NCBI RefSeq assembly: GCF_032399705.1
Contig: NZ_CP135922.1
Span: forward strand, 1,736,001-1,800,000
Source: Paenibacillus sp. BIC5C1
GTDB lineage: Bacteria; Bacillota; Bacilli; Paenibacillales; Paenibacillaceae
Direction of reading: 5' to 3'
Length of the DNA: 64,000 nucleotides
In this document: in pieces, positions 51,470 to 58,827 of the stretch
Numbering within the stretch: the stretch's first letter is position 1
How the letters are laid out: every line of letters starts with the position of its first letter
Position numbers and translations under genes: made by a program
Notes under the pieces: model-generated
The model's input: the letters and a program-made list of their open reading frames with translations, nothing else
Databases searched by the model: none
What the model was told of the DNA's origin: nothing

Positions 51470-51866
51470 AGCAGCAAAGAAAGTAATTTCGCGTTTGTAT
51501 CAGGAGGGCAAGCATCACGTTGGGGCAGCAGTACGAACTCGCTCTGGAAAAGTGTTTACGGCGGTACATCTGGAAGCTTATATCGGTCGTGTCTCGGTAT
51601 GCGCGGAAGCGATTGCCATAGGTAAAGCCATTTCGGAAGGGGAACTTGAATTTGAAACGATTGTAGCCGTAAGACATCCAGAAGTTGATCCCAATGATGC
51701 AACGAACGGAGCGGAAATCCAGTTAGATGTGGTATCTCCTTGTGGTATTTGCAGAGAGCTGATTAGTGATTATGGGAAGGACACACAGGTCATTTTGCAG
51801 GGAGAAGAGGGTTATTCTAAAACAACGATTGGGAAGCTACTGCCACAAAAGTATACAAGAAGATAA
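51432..51866 (+). CDS. bsr: Blasticidin-S deaminase homologue (cytidine deaminase family)
   Basis: A 144-residue zinc deaminase. VCAEAIAIG holds the Cys ligand and catalytic Glu, and SPCGICRELI the other Cys ligands. Segments KHHVGAAVRT, VHLEAYIGR, ELISDYG and LPQKYTRR correspond closely to my memory of Bacillus cereus blasticidin-S deaminase, more than to housekeeping cytidine deaminases. It would inactivate the nucleoside antibiotic blasticidin S. The gene starts within the nucleotidyltransferase gene behind AAAGGAGA, so the two are co-expressed. Confidence 0.82.
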   Translation: MMTITTEDLELIEAAKKVISRLYQEGKHHVGAAVRTRSGKVFTAVHLEAYIGRVSVCAEAIAIGKAISEGELEFETIVAVRHPEVDPNDATNGAEIQLDVVSPCGICRELISDYGKDTQVILQGEEGYSKTTIGKLLPQKYTRR

Positions 51867-51884
51867 TAAGGAAGGTAGAGTGTG

Positions 51885-52343
51885 ATGTTTGAAATTGTTG
51901 ATATTCGGCAAAAACCGGACATGCTGCAGGCAATTGTGCAATATTTTTGGAAGCAGTGGGGCTCGGAATCAAGTTATCATTTTTACCGGGATTGCATTGA
52001 GCGTTCCGTGGAAACCGAGAGTGATGTACCCCGATTTTATGTACTGTTGGATGGAGACAGGATTGTTGGAGGATATGCTCTGTTACGAAGTGATTTGAAT
52101 AGCCGGCAGGATTTGTTCCCTTGGTTTGCGTGCCTTCATGTTGATCCAGAATATCGAGGCCAGAACCTGGGTGGGCAACTACAGAATCATGCGATTAATG
52201 AGGTGAAGACGAAGGGCTACGACAAGCTTTATTTATGTACGGATTTGACGGACTATTATGAAAAAAATAACTGGGCGTATATCGGTAAAGGATATTTGCT
52301 CGATGATGAAGAGACTCGGATCTATGAAATTTGTATAAAATGA
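51885..52343 (+). CDS. GNAT family acetyltransferase
   Basis: A 152-residue GNAT with LHVDPEYRGQNLGGQL (acetyl-CoA loop) and DLTDYYEKNNWAYIG (motif B). The opening (RQKPDMLQAIVQYFWKQWG) is typical of small aminoglycoside or metabolite acetyltransferases. ATG 51885 lies 18 bp after the deaminase stop and follows AAGGAAGG. Confidence 0.84.
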   Translation: MFEIVDIRQKPDMLQAIVQYFWKQWGSESSYHFYRDCIERSVETESDVPRFYVLLDGDRIVGGYALLRSDLNSRQDLFPWFACLHVDPEYRGQNLGGQLQNHAINEVKTKGYDKLYLCTDLTDYYEKNNWAYIGKGYLLDDEETRIYEICIK

Positions 52344-52368
52344 GCCCTTTAATAACACGAGCGGAGTG

Positions 52369-53172
52369 ATGGTCATCGAACAAACCATTCGTTTAGCCCA
52401 AGAGACTGCGGAGAGAGTCATTCGAAGAGCCGGAAAAGTTGCCAAAGAGCATTTTGATCAGATCATCTGTGCAGAGGAGAAGGGCATCTTTGGGGACGTC
52501 GTTACTGAAGTAGATCATGAAGCGGAGCGGATAATATGTGATGAAATTAGCATTCGGTTTCCCGATCATGAAATCCATAGTGAGGAGCGGGGGCATAACG
52601 AACAGAAGAGTGATTGGCTGTGGATGATTGATCCGTTAGACGGAACAAATAACTTTGCCATTGGTCTACCGATATTTTCCGTCTCGATTACATTAATGTA
52701 TCGTTCAACACCCGTTCTCGGGGTTATTTACGAACCTCTGGTGGATCGTTTGTTTGTGGCATCACGTGGGAATGGAGCAAGTTGTAATCTGAACCCCATG
52801 AAAGTCCAAAAGAAAGAGCATATTCATAAAGGGACCATTGGATGGATCCAGGGGCATCAGGTGCAAAATGAGGAGAAGGCTGTACGGCTACGTCAACATC
52901 TGGATGTTCGTTTCAAACGAATGATGCGATTATGGGCTCCAACCATACAGTGGTGCATGTTAGCTAAGGGGGATATTGACGGTATTGTGCTCTACAATTC
53001 GGAAGGAGACGATTTGTATTCAGGCATATTAATGGCGAAAGAAGCAGGTGCCATTGTTATGGATTTTGAAGGTACTCCCTTTGATGGTATGAATTCAGAG
53101 CCATATCTGATTGCCTGTCATCCGGATCATCGTGAGTATTTCCTGAGTGTTGTTCGGGAGGGGATTAACTGA
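52369..53172 (+). CDS. Inositol monophosphatase family protein
   Basis: A 267-residue Mg2+-dependent phosphatase with EERG for the metal-ligand Glu, WMIDPLDGTNNF for the DPxDGT motif, and later WAPTIQWCMLAKGDIDG in place of the usual WD-x-A-G signature. It hydrolyses inositol phosphate, histidinol phosphate or a phosphorylated antibiotic. The last motif is somewhat divergent. The start follows CGGAG, with uncertain choice between GTG 52366 and ATG 52369. The next gene overlaps by one base. Confidence 0.8.
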   Translation: MVIEQTIRLAQETAERVIRRAGKVAKEHFDQIICAEEKGIFGDVVTEVDHEAERIICDEISIRFPDHEIHSEERGHNEQKSDWLWMIDPLDGTNNFAIGLPIFSVSITLMYRSTPVLGVIYEPLVDRLFVASRGNGASCNLNPMKVQKKEHIHKGTIGWIQGHQVQNEEKAVRLRQHLDVRFKRMMRLWAPTIQWCMLAKGDIDGIVLYNSEGDDLYSGILMAKEAGAIVMDFEGTPFDGMNSEPYLIACHPDHREYFLSVVREGIN

Positions 53173-54023
53173 TGATTAGCGAGCTTAATAAGCATGAATT
53201 CTATAAGTTGAGGCACTTCACGGACTTATACAGAAATATTGAGGTGAAGGCCGTGGTATCTGGGTTGAATCCTGGCCGAATCTACGTTGATGATGCAGCG
53301 AATATAACAGCAGCGTTAATTTGGGTGACGGGACAAAACGGTTTTCAGTTGATCGGAGACGCTCGAAGTGAACCCTTCCTGAACGAATTGGAAGAGTTCA
53401 TGAAAGAACATATAGAACCTGAGTTATTAAGATTAAATATCCACACAGTTGAGGTAGGTGTGGCGGATGAAAGCTGGGAAGATGTGCTTCATCATATGGC
53501 CGCGAATAAAGAGCTCCATAGCGATATTCAGCATGTATTCACATTGGACTCAGACCAAGGTATGACTGAACATCTAAGTCATCCGTGTATTCATGAAGGG
53601 TATTCTTCTCAGAATGAGGTTGTCAGGCTTCTCAAATTAGACGAGGCATTACTGAAAGCTGGGAAGTTCAACAATCTATCTTTTCTGAAGGACAAAGTCT
53701 CACGCTTTTGGGATAACATAGATGAGTTCTTGGAACATGGCTTTGGATACATTGCAGTACAAGGCGAGGATATCATGAGTGTTTGCTTTTCGGCGTTTAT
53801 ATCAGATCAGTGGCATGCAATTGATATTGAAACTATCGAAGCATACAAGAGAAGGAATTACGGTGCACGAGTAGCGCGAGCATTTTTAGAAGAATGCAGG
53901 ATTAAAGGTATTCATCCGTATTGGGACTGTTCCCCAGATAATGCAGGTTCAATCTGTTTGGCAGAGGGCGTGGGTATGTCTCTGAACTTTGATTACAGAG
54001 TTTACTGGTACAATCTCTCTTGA
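53172..54023 (+). CDS. GNAT acetyltransferase, ZmaR-like
   Basis: A 283-residue protein of the GNAT_acetyltran type that includes the zwittermicin A resistance acetyltransferase ZmaR. The C-terminal domain carries EAYKRRNYGARVARAFLEE (acetyl-CoA loop) and YWDCSPDNAGSICLAEGVG. It may inactivate a peptide or aminopolyol antibiotic by acetylation. The start overlaps the previous stop by one base and follows GGAGGGG. Confidence 0.82.
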   Translation: MISELNKHEFYKLRHFTDLYRNIEVKAVVSGLNPGRIYVDDAANITAALIWVTGQNGFQLIGDARSEPFLNELEEFMKEHIEPELLRLNIHTVEVGVADESWEDVLHHMAANKELHSDIQHVFTLDSDQGMTEHLSHPCIHEGYSSQNEVVRLLKLDEALLKAGKFNNLSFLKDKVSRFWDNIDEFLEHGFGYIAVQGEDIMSVCFSAFISDQWHAIDIETIEAYKRRNYGARVARAFLEECRIKGIHPYWDCSPDNAGSICLAEGVGMSLNFDYRVYWYNLS

Positions 54024-54058
54024 TAGGGTTTGGAAAAAAATGCTGAAAGGAGACTTAA

Positions 54059-54655
54059 ATGAACGAATCATTACAGAGTCAGATTCAATTTCTAATTGAG
54101 ATTGATAAACTGAAAACGATTGAACGAAAAACGAGAATCATCCATGGTGACAGACTCGAAAATGATGCGGAGCATTCCTGGCATCTGGCGATGATGGCCT
54201 TGATTTTGCAGAGCCATTCCAACAAAGAGGTGGATATTCTCAAAGTCATTAAGATGCTTCTCGTTCATGACCTCGTTGAGATTGATGCCGGAGATACATT
54301 TGCCTACGATACGGTAGGGCATGCGGATAAATATGACCGAGAGATCAAGGCTGCGCACCGACTATTTGGGATTTTACCTGAGGAACAAGCCCAAGAACTG
54401 TTGAACCTGTGGCTGGAGTTTGAGGCAAAGGAGACTCATGAAGCGCAGTTTGCCTCGTCCATGGATCGGTTGCAGCCGTTAATCCACAATCATCAGAATG
54501 AGGGAGATACGTGGCAGAAATACAATATTACGAGTGAACAGGTGTTAAACAGAAATCGTGAGATTGAGAACGGTTCCGAAACACTGTGGACGTACGCACA
54601 GCAGATTATCCAAAATTCCGTAGACAAGGGAATCTTGACTAAATCCAAGTCGTAG
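54059..54655 (+). CDS. HD-domain phosphohydrolase (5'-nucleotidase type)
   Basis: A 198-residue HD-domain protein. NDAEHSWHLAMM gives the first His, LLVHDLVEIDAGD the HD pair, and the later Asp in SSMDRLQPLI completes the metal site, as in YfbR/HDDC2-like 5'-deoxynucleotidases. It probably hydrolyses nucleoside monophosphates. The start follows AAAGGAGA. Confidence 0.86.
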   Translation: MNESLQSQIQFLIEIDKLKTIERKTRIIHGDRLENDAEHSWHLAMMALILQSHSNKEVDILKVIKMLLVHDLVEIDAGDTFAYDTVGHADKYDREIKAAHRLFGILPEEQAQELLNLWLEFEAKETHEAQFASSMDRLQPLIHNHQNEGDTWQKYNITSEQVLNRNREIENGSETLWTYAQQIIQNSVDKGILTKSKS

Positions 54656-54700
54656 AGCACATTGCTGAACTTATCTGATTACAGACGGGGGAAAATCTTT

Positions 54701-55150
54701 ATGGGATATATCATGGAGTTGAGAAAGCTGGTGGGTTCGCGTCCTCTAATCATGGCTGGTTCATGTGTGTTGGTCTTTAATGAGCAGGGCCATCTGCTGT
54801 TGCAAAGACGTACAGATAGTCTGGATTGGGGAACCCTTGGCGGATCATTGGAACCGGGAGAATCTTTGGAGGAAGCTGCTGCCCGTGAATTGTATGAGGA
54901 AGCTGGACTGAGAGCGGGTGCATATAAACTCATTACCGTTTTCTCAGGTCAGGACATGTATTACAAGTATCCTCATGGAGATGAAGTGTATAATGTCATG
55001 GCTGTCTATGAAGCTACTGATATTCAGGGCAAGCCAACCGTCATGGATGATGAAGGACTGGAACTGCGCTATTTTGATCTGAGTATGCCCATCCCAGAGA
55101 TTAATCCGTTCACGGAATATGTGCTGAAAAAAGCGGGATATATTAACTAA
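54701..55150 (+). CDS. NUDIX hydrolase
   Basis: A 149-residue NUDIX protein with a perfect box (GSLEPGE, SLEEAAA, RELYEEAGL) near residue 55. Its TVFSGQDMYYKYPHGDEVYNV segment aligns with the NUDIX protein at 39450, so they are probable paralogues. ATG 54701 has GGGGGAAAA upstream; the frame is open 13 codons earlier. Confidence 0.85.
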   Translation: MGYIMELRKLVGSRPLIMAGSCVLVFNEQGHLLLQRRTDSLDWGTLGGSLEPGESLEEAAARELYEEAGLRAGAYKLITVFSGQDMYYKYPHGDEVYNVMAVYEATDIQGKPTVMDDEGLELRYFDLSMPIPEINPFTEYVLKKAGYIN

Positions 55151-55170
55151 GTAATGAAAGGGGATCGTAC

Positions 55171-55503
55171 ATGACACAGGATTTTTATTGTGATGAAGTG
55201 CTTAGTGGTAATAACAAAGTAAATATCGTCATGGAAACAGACAAGGTGCTGGGTTATCATCATACCCGCCCATACTACAAACATCATATTGTTGTTATTC
55301 CAAAGATCCATATCCAATCATTCATTTCACAGGAAGAAGCTAATAATGATGAACTATTACTGGAGATCATGCGCGTTATCAAAAAGGTTGCTGCGGATAT
55401 GGTAGTCCAGACGGGTTCTTCCAAAATCGTAACTAACCTGGGTACTTACCAGGATTCGAAGCATCAACACTGGCATGTGGTAAGTGGTGAACGCATCCAA
55501 TAA
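55171..55503 (+). CDS. HIT-family nucleotide-binding protein
   Basis: A 110-residue histidine-triad protein. HQHWHVV is the H-x-H-x-H triad that forms the nucleotidyl-His intermediate, preceded by HHIVVIPKIHIQSF. It lies at the usual position for HINT/HIT enzymes that split nucleotide phosphoramidates. The middle His order (KHQHWHV) fits. The start follows GAAAGGGG. Confidence 0.83.
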   Translation: MTQDFYCDEVLSGNNKVNIVMETDKVLGYHHTRPYYKHHIVVIPKIHIQSFISQEEANNDELLLEIMRVIKKVAADMVVQTGSSKIVTNLGTYQDSKHQHWHVVSGERIQ

Positions 55504-55518
55504 AATAAGTCTTACGTA

Positions 55519-55555
55519 AAATCTTCCTGCCGGATGTCCGGGGGAAGATTTTTTG
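55519..55555 (+). terminator. Rho-independent terminator
   Basis: AAATCTTCC (55519-55527) pairs with GGAAGATTT (55543-55551) around CCGG/CCGG, followed by TTTT. Confidence 0.88.
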
Positions 55556-55728
55556 ATCTTAATGATTAGATTTCGGCCTAATCAAGAATGAGGGATTTGA
55601 TTGGAGAAAGTAAATAGAGGTAAAATATGCTAAAATAGGTTGGTGAATTAATAAATTGAACTATTTATAAATCATGATGATCATATGAATTATGAATTCA
55701 GTACGGTGATAAAAAAGGAGGAAGTGTG

Positions 55729-55884
55729 ATGAGTTTCTCATTCTTTTCAACATTTGCAGTTTTATTTAATTTGGTTTTACTGGGATTGGGAGTGTATATC
55801 CTTATTTTATTTATCAAGCTCGCAAAACGCGGGATTGAGGCGTTGGACATCTATATAAATGAGAAACGAGGAGAACGGTTCTAA
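55729..55884 (+). CDS. Small membrane protein (51 residues)
   Basis: A 51-codon ORF behind a very strong ribosome site (AAAAAGGAGG). It has one transmembrane helix (about residues 9-29, VLFNLVLLGLGVYILILFIKL) given here by position, then an amphipathic tail (AKRGIEALDIYINEKRGERF). The layout resembles the small membrane protein at 13896. It lies alone between terminator and protease-like gene. Function unknown. Confidence 0.75.
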   Translation: MSFSFFSTFAVLFNLVLLGLGVYILILFIKLAKRGIEALDIYINEKRGERF

Positions 55885-55992
55885 GCTGTAGAATATCACC
55901 CATCAATAGAATTATCATTTTTCTCTCAGTGTTTTATTGTTGCTCTATTGATATGATTAACTCATCATTCAACTAAAGAGAGGGTAAATGAC

Positions 55993-56769
55993 ATGGATAC
56001 TTTTTTAGAGCAAATCAACGAATTGCAGGAGCTTCAAAAAGATTTGGTCAGTATACATCCTTTATTCGCAGACTATTATCCCGTGGTTGTGGCATTTGAA
56101 ACTTTATTATATATCTATGATTATTCGTCCAAGACACAGCAATATGAATGGGTGAAAACCGTTCCGGATGACCTGAATATTCCCGAAGGATGCCTTGCAG
56201 CATTTCCGGTGCATCACATGGGTGGGCGGATGTGCGCAGTGGTGACGGATGCGGCGTTCCAAAATTTTGAGCAGAAAGTCTATCTCTTTCATGAATTTGT
56301 TCATTGTTACGTAAATGAGCATTACACCGACATGGGTGACCGTCTTGAAATCAAACGTAAGATGGAACAAATCAAACGTGTAACATGGGAACTGGATTAT
56401 GAGTTTCCTTATGACAATGAGATGGTTGTCCAGCGGATCACTTCGTTGCTGTCAGCCTTGAAGAGTAAGGATCTCTTGCAAGTGAAAGAGGCGAGAGTTG
56501 CCCTATTTAGCTCTTTGAGTGAAGAACAAGGAGAGTACTTCAACTGGCTGGAATGGAACGAAGGTTACGCGCGCTATCTGGAGAATCGAATACGGGAGAA
56601 ATTGGGACTGGAAATCAATCATATGGGGGATTCAGCTCCGTTTAATCGTCTTGTTTTCTATGAATGCGGGTCGGAATACATAAGCCTGCTCGTTAACGAA
56701 CAGCCGGATCTTCATGCAGATTTGGAGCAGTTATTTGTGAGGGTACAAACAGAGCGAGTGCAGGCTTGA
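55993..56769 (+). CDS. Putative HExxH metalloprotein
   Basis: A 258-residue soluble protein with a zinc-metallopeptidase motif HEFVH (in YLFHEFVHCYVNEHY, near residue 100) and a downstream EWNEGYARYLE that could give the third ligand. No signal peptide is seen, so it would act in the cytosol. I do not recognise the family. The start follows AGAGAGGG. It may be a peptidase, but only the motif supports this. Confidence 0.72.
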   Translation: MDTFLEQINELQELQKDLVSIHPLFADYYPVVVAFETLLYIYDYSSKTQQYEWVKTVPDDLNIPEGCLAAFPVHHMGGRMCAVVTDAAFQNFEQKVYLFHEFVHCYVNEHYTDMGDRLEIKRKMEQIKRVTWELDYEFPYDNEMVVQRITSLLSALKSKDLLQVKEARVALFSSLSEEQGEYFNWLEWNEGYARYLENRIREKLGLEINHMGDSAPFNRLVFYECGSEYISLLVNEQPDLHADLEQLFVRVQTERVQA

Positions 56770-56900
56770 ACACCGGGTATAGTTCCCAAATCATTACGGA
56801 CGTAAAGATAAGTCCCTTTGTGGCTGATACCGCCCAGGGTTTAAAAGTGTTGCTCCAAGGATGGGACACTGAGCTGCAGCATGCGAGCATAAGCATCTAG
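56766..56900 (+). CDS. Doubtful small ORF
   Basis: A 44-codon TTG-initiated frame that overlaps the stop of the HExxH gene (TTGA). Its composition looks protein-like (VKISPFVADTAQGLKVLLQG), but it lacks a clear ribosome site. It could be a former C-terminal extension reached by frameshift, or chance. Confidence 0.25.
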   Translation: MNTGYSSQIITDVKISPFVADTAQGLKVLLQGWDTELQHASISI

Positions 56901-56968
56901 AGCTAAATACAGAGCGATTACGTAGAGAGTTACGCGCTCATATTCTAAGTAAGAATCGGGAGGTTCAT

Positions 56969-57397
56969 ATGCTAATGAAAAAAGCAGGGATTCTCTTAGG
57001 TCTCTTCATGGTGCTCCTTGCAGGCTGCAATCCTCCAAATGGAACTAATTCTATTCCGAAAGAAGCTCTGCCTTCGCTCATTACATTAACCTGCAACCCC
57101 AACTTCACGATTGAAGCGTGTGAGGATGTGAAAATCGGGAATCCTGTTGAGATCGGAATCGTAATCGAGGCTATAAACAAAGCGGAGCGTATATCAGGAA
57201 GTCTTGATTATAGCGTGGAGTATAAAATGAACTTAACAGATGCGGATGGCGCCTTAACCAAGTATGATTTTTCCATAGGCAAAGATCCCAAGCAGTCAGC
57301 CCTTCTGGTCAACCATAAGGATACCCACGTGGGATACAGCATACCCATAGAGGATGCAAACCGAGTGAGGAAACTGATTCAAAGTTATACGGACTGA
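56969..57397 (+). CDS. Small lipoprotein of unknown function
   Basis: A 142-residue lipoprotein with signal helix GILLGLFMVLLAGC (lipobox LAGC, Cys20), two further Cys (LTCNPNF, EACEDV) that might form a disulfide, and a beta-rich extracellular domain (VEIGIVIEAINKAERISGSL, within the limit as positions 60-80). No enzyme motif. The start follows GGGAGG. Confidence 0.72.
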   Translation: MLMKKAGILLGLFMVLLAGCNPPNGTNSIPKEALPSLITLTCNPNFTIEACEDVKIGNPVEIGIVIEAINKAERISGSLDYSVEYKMNLTDADGALTKYDFSIGKDPKQSALLVNHKDTHVGYSIPIEDANRVRKLIQSYTD

Positions 57398-57470
57398 CAC
57401 AGAAGATTACAGATTACCATCGGTAAGTCAGTTTACTATATAGGTTCAACAAAAAATTACACGATAACGG

Positions 57471-57586
57471 AGAGGACAGAAAAAACCTAAAGAAGCGAAG
57501 CGTTCGCCTTTATCCCCGGATTTTCCCCTTTGAAAATAGGAATCAAAAAAATCTGGGGATAACAGCGATCGGAAGGTTGTTCTGTC
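57471..57586 (+). ncRNA. Structured three-helix intergenic element, copy 2
   Basis: A three-helix junction on the plus strand. P1 pairs GACAGAA/TTCTGTC (57475-57481 with 57580-57586) and AACCT/AGGTT (57484-57488 with 57574-57578). P2 is GCGAA-gcg-TTCGC (57495-57507). P3 pairs TTATCCCCGGATTT with AAATCTGGGGATAA (57510-57523 with 57549-57562), all 14 positions pairing with one G-U. Junction AACAGCGATCG precedes the P1 3' arm. There is no U run after it, so it is not a terminator. Related copies are at 3612-3728 and 3861-3896. It lies between a lipoprotein gene and a GNAT gene; no coding potential is seen in 57398-57654. Confidence 0.7.
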
Positions 57587-57654
57587 ATCGGAGTGGCAAG
57601 TGTAAATATTCTTTGGTTTAATTTATATATCTATTGAAACGGAGAGACGGTCAT

Positions 57655-58221
57655 ATGAGTCACCTGATTACCATTCAACCTTTAACATCTTCGGATATGG
57701 AGGGTGCCTACCGGGTATTCGAGACATCCATTGCGAATGCATTTACACAGGAAGGGCTGGGTTCCCTGCACGAAGACATACGCGATGAAATTGAACACAA
57801 AAAAGCGATGCTTCACTTAGCTTTAAATCCTTACAACAACAAGAAATCGAGTGTTTTCTTTCTGCTGGCCAAAAGGGAAGATACTATCGTGGGCACCATT
57901 TCGTATGGACCTTGCGGCGAGGAAATTCAAGAATGCACGGACCACCAACTGAACCACGTAGGGGAACTGGGTAGTCTCTACGTTTTGCCAGAGGTTCAGG
58001 GTCAGGGAATTGGCTCTGCTCTCATTCAGGCTTTGGCTACTGAACTTCAGAGGCGTGAGATTACGCAATTTTGCCTGGATAGTGGATACCGGACAGCGCA
58101 GAAGAAATGGCAGCGGAAGTTTGGAGAACCCTATGCCGTGGCAAAGAATTATTGGGGTGAAGGCACGGACCATATGGTGTGGTTATGTGATGTGAGGGAT
58201 TTTGCTGAAAATATAAAATGA
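57655..58221 (+). CDS. GNAT family acetyltransferase
   Basis: A 188-residue GNAT with GSLYVLPEVQGQGIGSALIQ (strand 4 and acetyl-CoA loop) and a C-terminal WQRKFGEPYAVAKNYWG. Target unknown. ATG 57655 follows ACGGAGAGA. The structured repeat lies directly upstream and would be in its leader if the promoter is further upstream. Confidence 0.84.
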   Translation: MSHLITIQPLTSSDMEGAYRVFETSIANAFTQEGLGSLHEDIRDEIEHKKAMLHLALNPYNNKKSSVFFLLAKREDTIVGTISYGPCGEEIQECTDHQLNHVGELGSLYVLPEVQGQGIGSALIQALATELQRREITQFCLDSGYRTAQKKWQRKFGEPYAVAKNYWGEGTDHMVWLCDVRDFAENIK

Positions 58222-58224
58222 CTA

Positions 58225-58264
58225 AGAGATGACGACCTGTATTGAACAGGGGTCATCTCTTTTA
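58225..58264 (+). terminator. Rho-independent terminator
   Basis: AGAGATGAC (58225-58233) pairs with GTCATCTCT (58252-58260), with inner CCTGT/ACAGG, followed by TTTA. Confidence 0.85.
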
Positions 58265-58329
58265 CTAAGTCAATCTTTCTGCATCGATAGAGGACTATTC
58301 TTCGTACAGTAAGAAAAAGGAGTGAAGAT

Positions 58330-58827
58330 ATGCAGTACATACAGAGTACACCCGAGCAACGTTTATCGCCGGATGCCATAACCATATGGAGAATCAGTGC
58401 GGTTATATCGAACGGAATAGTATTGATTGTGCTTGCAGCACTGCTGGTTCTGGATTCCATCTATGGATGGAAGGCGTGGATTGGTTGGTTGCTGTGGGGA
58501 GTGTTTGCCATCTCAGTGCTGTATGCGGTGTGGGAGATTTTTATCCGGCCTTCATTGTTATACAAGCATTGGTATTACGATGCGAATGAAGAGTTCTTGC
58601 AATTGAAGCACGGGGCTTTGAAAAAGGTACATCAGATCATTCCCATGGCCAAAGTACAATCCGTTACGACGAATCAAGGTCCCCTTTTGAGAAAATATGC
58701 CCTATTTTCTGTATCGGTTGGCACGATGGGTTCATCTCATACGATTCCGGCGTTGCCAGAGGAAGTGGCGCTTGAACTGCGTAATCAGATTGCATCCTAT
58801 GCAAGGATTAACGAGGTGGATGAATGA
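58330..58827 (+). CDS. ydbS: PH-domain membrane protein YdbS
   Basis: A 165-residue protein with two transmembrane helices (about residues 22-65) and one bacterial PH domain (bPH_2: HWYYDANEEFLQLKHGALKKV, IPMAKVQSVTTNQGPLLRK). Together with the next gene it matches the ydbS-ydbT pair of Bacillus. In B. subtilis that operon belongs to the sigma-W regulon and has been linked to bacteriocin resistance. Here CGTA at 58303-58306 with TGCATC 17 bp upstream is at best a weak ECF-type promoter. The start follows AAAAGGAG. Confidence 0.83.
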   Translation: MQYIQSTPEQRLSPDAITIWRISAVISNGIVLIVLAALLVLDSIYGWKAWIGWLLWGVFAISVLYAVWEIFIRPSLLYKHWYYDANEEFLQLKHGALKKVHQIIPMAKVQSVTTNQGPLLRKYALFSVSVGTMGSSHTIPALPEEVALELRNQIASYARINEVDE

